Assembly: GCF_028009165.1 (NCBI RefSeq)
Contig: NC_079243.1
Coordinates: forward strand, 62,001 to 126,000
From: Akanthomyces muscarius
Taxonomy: Eukaryota; Ascomycota; Sordariomycetes; Hypocreales; Cordycipitaceae
Direction: 5' to 3'
DNA length: 64,000 nucleotides
In this document: one piece after another, positions 42,332 through 52,855 of the stretch
How the letters are laid out: each line of letters begins with the position of its first letter
How positions within the stretch are numbered: position 1 is the first letter of the stretch
Notes under the pieces: generated by a model
The model's database searches: none
The model's input: the letters and a program-made list of their open reading frames with translations, nothing else
Told to the model about the DNA's origin: nothing
Position numbers and translations under genes: made by a program

Positions 42332-44163
42332 TCAGGTTGTCGGCGTAATTGATGGCTCCGCATTGGAAGCCTCAGGACTCAGTTGCCAGATCCAGGCCGT
42401 CCATTTGAGAGCCTATAAGGAACATGGTCAGAACCCATATCTTGGTCTTTGACTTGAGGTACTCGAGCGTGATAGCGCGCCTTTGGTAAATGAGAGGACT
42501 AGAGTGCGCCGTAAAGAAGGTGAACCACTTACCGACAGTTTCAACTTCTCTGACAGTCGTCGAATAATGGATAAAAGGGTCCTCCATAACATGATTCTCT
42601 TGAAATGAGGGATTCTCTCTTCAAAGCCTTCATTCCTCTCATCCATGAGTTTTCCCTTCTCCTCTTGCCAAAGTCCGTCAAGGGTGCTGGCTAGTAAGGA
42701 CTTCCGGCACATCCAGCTCCACACGATCATAGTCTTAGTTACCCATGTGTAATCATTCAGCAACGAAATATCATCTAGAAACGGGAAATCTCGCTCTCCG
42801 AGCCGATTTTGTGCTCGAGTCCATAGTTGTTCTGTGGGTTCAATGCTTGCGGCCAATGCCCAGGCGGCAAGTCCCGCGATGGCTGCAAGCAAGAAGAAGA
42901 ATCCGATATGAAGTGTTCCAGCTCCTAACTGTTCAAAGTTCATGCCAAAAAAGGACGTAGCAAAGCTCAATGGAATAAAAACTATACCCACAATGGTGAT
43001 TCTGGACCAAGAAAAAGTAGTCAGCTAGAGAACAGAAGTCGAGAAGGTACCAGCTGCCAATTCTAAGGCACATTGCCGATATGCGTCATACCTTCGCACT
43101 GCATGTGCTTGTTCCAAACTTTTTTTTGTTACCATTAGGGCTTGCCTACTGGTTTCATTTTGAAGAAGGCCTTGGAGTTGAGCGGCGTTCTCTCGAGTTT
43201 CGGCAATAAGAAAATCGTAGTCCTGAATAACTGAAGCGAGTTGAGGCTTGCCTTGAAATGACGTGGCATAACTCCGTTCGAGGAATCTCGATATACTAAT
43301 TTTGGATCGTAAGAGGTTTCGGTAATCTGCTTGGTTCCATTCCCACTGGAAAGTACTTGACTGTCGATGTCCTTGTTGCTTGGGCTGCATGTGGCCATGC
43401 CGTCGCGATCTTCCAGCGATTTCCTTCAGAGAATTCCGGATGTAGGGAAGGAGAAAATCACAGGGATACACGTCTGCGGCTACAATTGCCTCATTCGAGA
43501 AGATTGTCACGTCCATGAGACAACGCTTAAGGGTCTCGATCCGGTTCCCAAAGTGGTCTAAGCCAAGCATAACAACTGAATACACTTCTTATCAGACACC
43601 ACTGTAGGGGGCTTGATGAACATTAGAAACTTACTTGTATTCAGACCATCGTTTTTTAGAATGGCGGCATTTGCAAAGCTGTCAAGCGTTTCTGTAGCAA
43701 CCGTGATGTGACCGTTCTCGGATGGAAGCGTGACGGGGAGTCGGCCCAGCCCACCAAGTCGCTCCCCCTCAGACAAGTATAAAGCATCTTGTAGATACGT
43801 ATAGAAGAAGGGAGGATCAAGTCGGTAACACCACCCAATAGCATCAAGGTAGGCTGGATTCATGTCTTTTAATTGGCCGCCTTGGACCAATACTAGGCGG
43901 GTCTTTGAGTTGGATGGACGTGTACCAAGGGCTGTCAGGAACAGCGCATCGGCCTCGTCCGAGCGATGCGGGCGGAAGTGCTGACAAGACATGTTACCAT
44001 CAGTGGTGTCCAAGATGTAAATGTCGATATATGGATCCCGAGCCTCCGAGCGCTGGATGCTATAGCCCTTCCGAAGGAAATTGACGAGCCATGATTTTGA
44101 TTCTCCGTGGGTAGACTGAATCAAATCTGCGTACGGCCGGGTTGTATTTACGGCCTGGGCCAT
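42332..44163 (-). CDS. CorA-like divalent-cation transporter, possibly with a nonsense codon
   Basis: Exon 1 runs 44163-43635. A 59 bp intron (GTAAGT ... TTCAG) joins it to 43,575. The second block ends at a GTAAGT donor at 42,533, and the last exon starts at 42,412; its frame and end (42,332) are tentative. The N-terminal two thirds is the cytoplasmic part, with coiled helices. Near the C-terminus come the two CorA-like helices. IVFIPLSFATSFFGMNFEQL contains the GMN signature of the Mg2+ channel family, and FFFLLAAIAGLAAWALA is the second helix. A TAG at 43,027-43,025 interrupts the frame 15 codons before the first helix; no intron with matching phase removes it. CAG to TAG would explain it, making this a recent pseudogene. 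Confidence 0.65.
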
Positions 44164-44365
44164 TGAATCTGTGCGGCTAGCCCTGGATGGATTTGACTCA
44201 AATGTACTCGCGGCAAATATTGCGAGATGATCGAAGGCGTCGAATGCTATAACTAATAGTATCTTACTTTGGGGAGTGCCTGAAATATAACTCGCAGGTT
44301 ATGCGAAAACAGCCACCCGAGGCTTCCAGCTCGATGATATCTTTTGTCAAAGTCCAAAAGAGGCT
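44164..44365. other. Promoter side of the CorA-like gene
   Basis: No gene recognised. Confidence 0.3.
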
Positions 44366-44487
44366 TGTAAGAACGCCCTGTAAAAACGCCCTGTGAGAAC
44401 GCCTTGTGAAACCGCCCTGTGAGAACGCCCTGTGAGAACGCCCTGTAAAACCGCCCTGTAAAAAAGCCCTGTGAGAACGCCTTGTTA
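44366..44487. repeat. 13 bp minisatellite, about nine copies
   Basis: Tandem units of GTGAGAACGCCCT with variants GTAAAAACGCCCT, GTGAAACCGCCCT and one 14 bp unit. No spacers of constant length separate the units, so it is not a CRISPR array. It lies 200 bp upstream of the CorA-like gene start. Confidence 0.9.
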
Positions 44488-44860
44488 CTTGGTTTAGTGG
44501 AAAGCCTGCAGCTGAAGTATGTGGCGCATCAAATGGTGTAATGTCTCCCTGCATGGCAATCCATTGTCGGATCGCATATCTAGTAGCGATACATTAGAAT
44601 GTTCAATGCGATGGCCCTTGTAGATGGTTAATAGTGGCTATAGGTTGTATTTATCTTTTACTATCAAGAACGAGCATTGGCAGCCTTTTTGGAATTGGTT
44701 GCACGCGATTGTAAGAGCGCAGCAAATAATCTTTCGAGGAACCTCGACTATGAATCTGAACCCTCCTTCTTTACCCTAGTGAAAAACGAAAGTAAAACCC
44801 TCTTTTTGACAGCGAAATTTGTCAAAATGAGGTATTGACATTTCTTTTCTGCTGGTACCG

Positions 44861-45825
44861 GTGAACCAACTAGCTGAACTTCGATCAAACCAGGCTAAAC
44901 AACATCTACGGATGCCGATTGAACTCTCTGGCTCAATTTATGGCATTGTTCGTGGTTGGGTATCTCACCAAGCGTTGCGGAAGGTCGAGGCACAGCGAAA
45001 ACGTCTTTCACATCATGACATGCCTGATTGTACTGGTGTGTTCTCTCGGTCTCATGGGCTGCCTTGCGCTCACAAGCTCAAAGAGTTACAGGATCATGAT
45101 CAGCCTCTTGAGCTTCAGCATTTCCACACGCAGTGGCATCTTTGTCGCCATGGAAGTCCTCAGCTATTGCGCGAACCTCGCCGACGTTTTGATGAAGTGG
45201 CTGCCTGGTCGAGTAGGCCACAATCCAGCACTCGGCGGGAGCCAAGTGGGTTCGAGGTAGTTGAAGCACAAGAACGTCCGAGGGCACAGCCCACATGTAG
45301 CAGATGCCACACTCTGGGCCATACGATGACTTCGAGAGCATGTCCTATGCGATACGCAGAGGCCAGCTCGACACGGGCAGCTTGCATGACCTCAACGGCA
45401 GTTGCGGCGCCAGTGACTGCTGAGGTAGAATTAGTTGCGCCACTTTCGGGTGAGGCGTATGAGTCCGCCGCGGCCCCAACGCTGTCAGAACATGGAGGAA
45501 CGGAGCAGAGTCTCCAACTAATCGACACCGGAGGAACGGTAGAGTCTATATCAGCAAGTCAAGAAGCTTCGCTCAGATTCATAGTCGAGGTTCCTCGAAA
45601 GATTATACAACACAGACCGGTTTTAGAGACTGGACTAAAGAGGAAATGATGGCATACCTGGATTGGGACAGGGCAGAAGATGATCGAGTCGAGGCAATGG
45701 TAGCGACTGAGATGGAAAGTAACCCGTTTTCTGGGAGAAGAGGCATGCGTGAGATCTGGGAAGCAGCTGCAACAGATTGCGAGGCGCAAGAAGGACTGTA
45801 TTCTGTCAAGGAGGGATTTTTTTAG
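44861..45825 (+). mobile_element. MULE transposase C-terminal remnant (SWIM finger)
   Basis: The frame contains the SWIM-type zinc-binding block of Mutator-like transposases (CTGVFSRSHGLPCAHKL), then LQHFHTQWHL, and a knuckle CSRCHTLGHTMTSRACPMR. A second short frame (45,633-45,825) continues with EEMMAYLDWDRAEDDRVEAM and RGMREIWEAAATDCEAQ, a conserved tail of such fungal proteins, so a frameshift separates the two. The MULE catalytic DDE core is missing. It may be related to the element that moved the 432 bp MITE at 24,910 (inference). Confidence 0.75.
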
Positions 45826-45886
45826 CACTAGTTCAACTGCACTGGGTACAGCAGCGTTGACTGAAAGAATGCGCTGACATAATCCC

Positions 45887-45926
45887 CACGGGTACCCGTG
45901 AAATTTTGCAGGCACGGGTACCCGTG
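45887..45926. promoter_or_regulatory. Two identical 14 bp palindromes upstream of the NLR
   Basis: CACGGGTACCCGTG occurs at 45,887-45,900 and again at 45,913-45,926, spaced by 12 bp (26 bp centre to centre). They lie 123 bp before the NLR start codon, in the expected promoter. They could be a dimeric-regulator operator pair, or the subterminal motif of a lost hAT-type element; similar GGTACCCG motifs occur near 58,990. Confidence 0.5.
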
Positions 45927-46049
45927 GCCCTATTAGCTCCCCTCACTCCTCTGCTCATCCACTCCAAACGTTTCGGATGGGCAAACTCATACCAGTTCAA
46001 CGGCTCCATCAATTGACCGAATCTCCACAAACCTGTCTCGCTTTCAAGC

Positions 46050-49000
46050 ATGACAGCCTTGGATAGCACAGAGTCCTATACTATAGGCTGGGTTGCTGCA
46101 CTGCCCATCGAGCGGGCTGCCGCGACAGCTTCACTCGATGATCGTCACCAGCCACCAGCATCGTTTGAACAACATCCATCTAATACAAATTCTTACACAT
46201 GGGGTCGCATGGGCAACCACAATATCGTCATAGCATCGCTCCCCGACGGCGTGTATGGCTCGACGGCCGCGGCAACGACAGCATCGAACTTGCTCGCATC
46301 CTTACCGCAGATTAGAATCGGGTTGCTCGTAGGAATCGGCGGTGGAATCGCTCGACACCTTGACCAGGACGTTCGACTAGGCGACGTAGTTGTGAGCCGG
46401 CCGGAGGGAGCCACTGGCGGTGTTATTCAGTACGACCTTGGGAAGGCAAGGCTCAACGGGAAGTGGGAGCTAAAAGGCATGCTAAATAAGCCTCCCCAGG
46501 TCTTGCTTAGCGCACTGGCGGCCCTGCGAGCGGAACATGAGATGATCTCGCCGAAGATCCCAGATCTCCTTGAAGCGATGTGGACTAAAATGCCGCAGAT
46601 GAAGAAACCGAAAAAGAGAGAACCTGGATACGTTCACCAAGGATTTGAGAATGATCGGTTATTCTCGTCGGCATACAATCACATCGACGGGCAGACATGT
46701 GACAACTGTGACTCATCTGAAGAAATCCAACGCGATCCACGAGACACAACTGACCCCAATATTCACTATGGTATTATTGCTTCAGGAAATACACTCGTCA
46801 AGGATGCTAGCACGCGTGATAAGATCGCAGAATTGGCTGGGAGCGAATGCATTTGCGCTGAGATGGAGGCTGCTGGTTTGATGGATCGCTTTCCTTGCTT
46901 GGTGATCAGAGGAATCTGCGACTATGCCGATTCACACAAGAATGATCGCTGGCAACGATATGCATCAGCTACTGCAGCAACCTATGCAAAGGAGCTTCTC
47001 CAATATGTGCCTATCAAGTTGCTCGAAAACACAACACGAGCTGTGGACATTGTGAAGTCAAGTTAGTACTCTTCTTACAAAATAGATACGGTCTATACTA
47101 ACTGGTTTTAAGTCAGTAATGACATAAAGGGTATCCAGTTCGCAACAGCTAAAATGCAAGAAGGCGTGCAGAATCTTTAGTCAGTTCAACGTGTGCATCT
47201 AACAGTCCCGCTCCTTTAACTAACGACTTTCCAAATAGCACGACCGTGCTCAATGCCAATCAGACAACAGTGCTCGACCGACTCCGCATTGCCAAAGGCG
47301 CTTCATTTGACTCCTATGCTCAGGAACACACTTCTTTCTGCTTGCCTAATACGCGAGTGGAACTTCTCCAGCAGATCATCGACTGGGCGAAGGACGCAAG
47401 CGGAGAGCCTGTTTTCTGGCTAAACGGAATGGCTGGAACAGGGAAGTCAACAATTTCCCGCACCGTGGCGCGGTTATTGGCAGATGAAGGTCGACTTGGC
47501 GCCTCATTCTTTTTCAAGAACGGCGAGGCTGATCGAGGGACTCTTTCCAAGTTCTTTACGACGATTGCGGCAGACTTGGCTGTGAGGAAACCATATGTTG
47601 CTTCGCGTATCAAGGATATACTTGATGCCGATCCTTCAATCACAACAAAGAACGCTGGCGAGCAATTTGATAAACTTCTACTACAACCGCTCCTAAAAAC
47701 TGCCACAGAGGAAACGCCTATAGCATTTATCATTGATGCATTAGATGAATGCGAACGAGATGACGACGTTCGGCTCCTTCTTCGCCTTTTTACGCGATTT
47801 AAGACTGAGCTGCCTCGACAGATGAGGATATTTCTGACTAGTCGACCGGAGTTACCAATTCGTTGCGCCTTCCAGAAAATTCAAGGCACATACCAGGGCG
47901 CCATTTTACACGAAGTCCCTCAACCTATGGTTGCGCGTGATATATCTCTGTTTCTTAAACATGAGCTAGCGAGGATTCGCGAAGACTATAACGACTCGGT
48001 AGTAACGGACCAATGCCTCTCTTTGGATTGGCCAAGCCAATCCACTTTCAACGCTCTATTGAAGATGGCTGTTCCCCTTTTCATCGTCGCCACCACTATT
48101 TGCCGCTTTATTAGTGACAGAAGGATGGCAACACCTCGTAAGCAGCTCGAGAAAGTGTTCTCTCGAGCTGGCGCGGGGGTCTCACAGCTAGATGGAACTT
48201 ATCGGGCGGTCTTGAATAACCTAATAGCAGGGTTGTTTGTCCAACAACAAGAACAAATCATTCAAGAGTTTCGCAAAGTCGTCGGAACTATCGTCCTCCT
48301 CGCAAGTCCTTTATCAACGTCTGCGCTAGCGAAAGTCCTCGACTTGTCTAGAGAAGACATTGATAGTAGGTTAGCTCTGCTGCACTCTGTTCTTAGCATT
48401 CCCTCATCAGCAGACGGGCCGGTGAGGCTATTTCATCTATCATTTCGAGACTTTCTCTTAGATCCCGAAGATCCTACAATGCCGTTTCGGGTAAACGAGA
48501 AGCAGACTCACGTTGTTCTGGCAACCAATTGTCTACGCATAGTCAGTTGTCTCAAGCAAGACATCTGCGGTATAAAATCCCCCGGTACACCTCGCTCTGA
48601 AATCAGCGAGAAAATCGAATCCTGCCTACCGCCCGAAGTACAATATTCCTGTTTATATTGGATATATCACTTGGAAAAAGCGGATATGTGTGTTTTCGAG
48701 AGCCTTGATATCCATGTGTTTCTAACAAAGCATTTCTTACATTGGATAGAGGCGTTGGCCCTCATTGGGAGAGTTTCAGAGAGCCTTGGGCTTCTCCGAA
48801 AACTACAGTCACGATTTCAGGTAACAAAAATATTTAGCACTGTGACTCAAAATAACTGGCTAGCTTACATTCATTTAGGGCAAAGATAGCTCCGACGTCT
48901 CATATTTGCTCGAAGACGCCGTTCGATTCATACAGACACACATGTCAGCACTCAATATAGCGCCTCTCCAGCTATATTTCCAGCTATATTCCTCGCTCCT

Positions 49001-50780
49001 CGTCTTTACACCTAAGCACAGTAAGACAAGAACTATATTTACAGAGTCTAAAGATAGAGCGACATGGATTCTCCTCGAACCACGAATAGGAGATAATTGG
49101 AGCCTATGTCAGCAGACATTGGAAGGCCACAGCGGCGCCGTTCAGTCAGTGTCCTTCTCACACAACTCGACACTGGTGGCATCAGGGTCCAGCGACAAGA
49201 CGGTTCGAATCTGGCTTGCCGACACAGGCGAGTGCGTACAGACACTGAAAGGCCACAGCAATTGGGTTCAGTGCGTGGTCTTCTCGCACGACTCGACGCT
49301 CGTAGCGTCAGCATCCGACGACAAAACAGTGTGGATCTGGCGTGCCGACACAGGCGAGTGCGTGCAGACGCTGAAGGGTCATAGCAGGACGATTCGGTCA
49401 GTGGCCTTCTCACACGACTCAGCGCTAGTAGCGTCAGCGTCCGACGATAAGACAGTACGTATCTGGCACACCGACACAGGCAAATGTATGCAGACGCTAC
49501 AAGGGCACCATGGCCCGGTTCGAGCGGTGGTGTTCTCGCACGACTTAGCACTAGTAGTGTCAGCGTCAGCCGATAGGAGAGTGCGAATATGGTGCGCCGA
49601 CACGGGGCAGTCCGTTCAAACGCTGAAGGGCCACTGTGGCTCGGTTCGATCAGTGGCTTTCTCACACGACTCAGCGCTATTAGCGTCGTCTTCCGCTGAC
49701 AAAACAGTACGAATCTGGCACGTTGATACGGGCAAATGTGTGCAGACGCTGCAAGGCCATAGCAGGGCGGTTCGGTCAGTTGTCTTCTCACATGACTCGG
49801 CGCTGATAGCATCAGCGTCCAGCGACAAAACGGTGCGAATCTGGTGCGCCTATACTGGCGAGTGTATGCAAACGCTAGAAGGCCATGCAAGCTCGCTTTG
49901 GTCGGTAGACTTCTCACACGATTCGGCGCTGATAGCATCAGGGTCAAGCGACAAAACGGTGCGAATCTGGCATACCGACAAACACGAGTATGTAGAGACG
50001 CGAAAAGGGCATCGAATGAAAGAAGGTCATAGCAAAGCAGTTCGGTCGGTGGCCTTCTCACACGACTCGGCGCTAGTAGCGTCAGCGTCTGACGACAGGA
50101 CTGTGAGGATCTGGCTCGCTGACACAGGCGAGTGCATGCAGACGTTGAAGGGTCATAGCAGGACGATTCGGTCAGTGACCTTCTCACACGACTCGGCGCT
50201 AGTAGCGTCAGCGTCCGACGACAAGACAGTGCGTATCTGGAACGCCAACACAGGACAGTGCATTCAAACACTGGAGGGCCACAGCGGCTCGGTTCAATCA
50301 GTGGCGTTCTCAGACGACTTAGCGTTATTAGCGTCATCTTCGGACGACAAGACAGTGCGGATCTGGTGCGCTGATACAGGCGAGTGTATACAGACGCTAC
50401 AAGGCCATAGCTTGGCGGTTCGGTCGGTGGCCTTCTCGCACGACTCGGCGCTAGTAGCATCAGCCTTCAGTGGCAAAACATTGTGGACCTGGTGCGCCGA
50501 CATGGGCGAGTGCGTGCAAGCGGCGAAGGTTGTGCGTATTTCGCGGCGCCTTACCTCTGAACGAAACAGCTCGCATGCAGTCACAGAGTTTGGCACGATT
50601 GCTACTGGTCACGATGGCAATACGGACGCAGTTATGCCTCCAGAGAGTTCTAGAATTGGCATCAGCGAAGACAACTGCTGGATTACGTGGGACAAGAAAA
50701 AGATGTGCCACAGTCGAACGCCTGGCGCCAATACAAGCCATCCGGGATTTCTTCGTCGTCCGCCTCGATCCATTGGCTGA
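46050..50780 (+). CDS. NLR: PNP/UDP-phosphorylase domain - NACHT - 11 WD40 repeats
   Basis: Exons 46050-47065, 47239-48820 and 48879-50780 join in frame to 1,499 aa; introns are 173 bp (GTACTC ... AAATAG) and 58 bp (GTAACA ... TTTAG). Residues 1-335 form a PNP-like domain (YTIGWVAALPIE, GLLVGIGGGIA, CAEMEAAGLMDRFP, VIRGICDYAD). NACHT follows with Walker A GMAGTGKST (about 402-410), Walker B AFIIDALDECE and FLTSRPELPI. Eleven 42-residue WD40 repeats fill 49,116-50,519 (126 bp units; repeat 8 has an extra 18 bp). They are nearly identical outside a few variable positions, as in HET-E/HET-D-type recognition genes. ISEDNCWITW after the array is the usual NLR tail start. From about 50,702 the frame reads the antisense of the BAH gene, so the native end is lost. 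Confidence 0.9.
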
Positions 50781-51494
50781 CTTTAGCATGGTGGACTATG
50801 CTCAAAACATTGATGATATCCACTGCATGAGTTAGCGCAATGGCTTCTATTGCTATGGTCGCCCACATACTGTGATTCGAGGCAATGATTTCGTTCTTGC
50901 CGTAGTACGGCCGACGTCCTGCAGGCAGCTCATCGGGGGAGTACATCCAGCAGACGCGTGCATAAACATGGCGCTCGTCCAGGGCGCGAACTTCGAGTAC
51001 CTGTGCGACCCAGACATTGCAGAGACCAACTTGCGCATTCAGATCTTCCCCTAGTTTACCTCGCGCTATACAATTTTCATTGGCCACAAAGACAAATTCA
51101 CCAGTTAGATATTTCTCACTATTTACTGCAATAACACAATTAGTTACTATAGCATACAGTAATGCAATGATAGCGAGATTAGAGGCTTACGAATGAAGCT
51201 ATGGTATCGTGTCATGCTAGTCCACTCCTGTCGTGGCTCGATGTGGTAGTAGACGCCCATTGTCGCGTCGGAGCGGAATTTGCCAGTAGGCGCAAACAGT
51301 GGGGGTTGAAACAGTGAATTCGTCTTGGTGGTCGTATTCTCGTTCTTCTTGACAGGCTTACCCCTTTTCTTCGATGGCCTTCCATTCTTCCCGGTACGTG
51401 CTGCAGGGAACGAAGCAACGTGAAGTTCGAAGGGGCAGTCAGCGCGCTCGTCCTCTACTGTTGCACGAGAGCGCTTCTGCGTTTTGGAGATCAT
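50683..51494 (-). CDS. BAH-domain protein, copy 2, PHD finger lost
   Basis: Exons 51494-51191 and 51125-50683 flank a 65 bp intron (GTAAGC ... TTGCAG) and join in frame to 248 aa. The sequence is collinear with copy 1 at 25,514: MISKTQKRSR, MGVYYHIEPRQEW, YLTGEFVFVAN, LDERHVYARVCW, SPDELPAGRRPYYGKNE, EIPDGLYWRQAFDCGTS. The Trp codon that is TAG in copy 1 is intact here. Homology stops right after CGTS at about 50,702. The last residues (FSCPT) come from antisense NLR sequence, and the PHD finger is gone. The basic N-terminal region (KKRGKPVKKNEN) may be nuclear. The BAH module is complete, so a truncated reader protein could be made. It overlaps the NLR antisense by 98 bp. Confidence 0.8.
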
Positions 51495-51835
51495 AATGCA
51501 GCTCGCGCTTGAAAAGAGTTTTCAAGTCTTTGTTAATGTTGTTGGCTGGCGATTGGTCCTAGATGTTGTCTTCACGAAAATGGCGGTACGCAGCTTGGGG
51601 AGGTCTCCCTTTGTTGGTGGGTCGTTAAATCCGGTTTAGCGTTGGCGGGTTACTCAGCTTCAGGCATTCCAACCTAGCCATGCACGCGGGGAGAGTATCT
51701 GCGAAACAGGCAACGATGATTAAACCAACATAGGGATAAATTAATACATACATCGTGCAGATTCCTCCTCCCTTTTTCGGGTGGGCGGTTTGGACGACAG
51801 TCACTCTTGGCTGTGATGCGTTCTACTCTTTCTGC
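51495..51835. other. Promoter side of BAH copy 2
   Basis: Part of this stretch is similar to the DNA upstream of BAH copy 1 (ACGACCCACCAA and CCAATCGCCAGCC-type motifs), so the duplication extends beyond the gene. No other feature seen. Confidence 0.35.
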
Positions 51836-52560
51836 TCCGTTGGTGGCTTGTGGCGCAGCCAGTTTTGGCTGACCGTTAGTGGTCCACACCAGCTTTGGCC
51901 TCGCCGCCTGTCCACTTTTCATCTGTGCTTGACCCATCGCCGCCTTCTGCCTGCAGCTTTCTTGATGCACTACAGTAATTACTTAGTGGCTTCCTGGCTG
52001 TGCCATAAGAGTCTCGTCGTTCCTGGCCTGATGGCGGCTTTCTCCTCATCCACTTGCTCTTTTATTTCCCGAACTATTTGTTGCTTTTCCGCCCAACTGC
52101 TTCTTGACAAGCGAGTTGATCGCTTGTGACTTTTCGGCCTTTCCCTTGCCGAGGGTAGCTTCTTGCTTGTACACCAGTTCATTTGCTGTTTTTCTTTGCC
52201 CATGACTTATTGGAAAAAATGCCGAGCAGATTATTGAGAAGATGGGTTCGGGCTAATGACTTTCTGGCTCTCCCAGGCCTGATGGGTGAGCAACCTGCAC
52301 TTGTCCATTTCATTACTTTTTGCTCGTTGCCGCTTTTTCTCTGCAATTCTATCTGGGCAGCGGCTTGTCATGCCATTTCTTGGCGGCCTTAGTCGTTTCC
52401 TGGTGTTGTGTCGTGGGCCAAATCTAGCACTTTCCTATTGTGGCACTGGTGAAAAGTGCTGTTCTTCCACTTTCGTCTACGCTTCCATTTCCGGCTTCCA
52501 TGTTTGCTTCCACTTCTGGCCCTGGCCAATTTCTGCGAAGTGGGCTGCCTTTCCTTCTTA
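51836..52560 (+). repeat. Dispersed repeat family, copy 4 (longest)
   Basis: Begins GGTGGCTTGTGGCGCAGCC and shares ordered blocks with copy 3 (31,080-31,480). From about 52,180 it matches the reverse of copy 1: GACTTTCTGGCTCTCCCAGG, TTACTTTTTGCTCGTTGCCG, GCAATTCTATCTGGGCAG. It shows that the separate pieces seen in the other copies belong to one longer unit of at least 700 bp. No coding sequence or terminal repeats seen. Confidence 0.65.
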
Positions 52561-52855
52561 ACTACACCAGGGCATAAGCGTCTTGAATGTGGCCGAATGG
52601 CGCCATCACAGAGGCCCGGCGATGATATTTACCAGCCGGCCAGGCGCGGCATCCTATAGCAGTGTGCGTGAATGTTAAGCCACTTGACTCGATTGGGCTA
52701 TGTATGTACTGTCGTGGCAGCCAGATTATCTACATGGATGGGAGAATTAGAAAGCGTGTGTTATGATCATAAGGCAGAAGTTGACTAGAATAGTCGAGAC
52801 CGTTGTCTTGTTCTGTTAACATGCTGCTAGCCGGAGCGTGTACGCTTTTCATATT
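52561..52855. other. 3' flank of the Zn2Cys6 gene
   Basis: No gene recognised; presumably the 3' untranslated region and terminator of the minus-strand factor. Confidence 0.35.

Noticed and set aside
43026..43035. TAG in the CorA-like gene explained by a 49 bp intron (GTACCT ... GTCCAG)
   Set aside because: Removing it shifts the frame by one base and destroys the GMN helix reading, so a nonsense codon is preferred.
44366..44487. Possible CRISPR array
   Set aside because: Units are contiguous 13-mers without spacers, in a eukaryotic genome; it is a minisatellite.
49048..50460. 470-codon open frame antisense to the WD40 array
   Set aside because: It is open only because the 126 bp repeat has no stop in that frame; its product is a meaningless repeat and the sense strand carries clear WD40 motifs.
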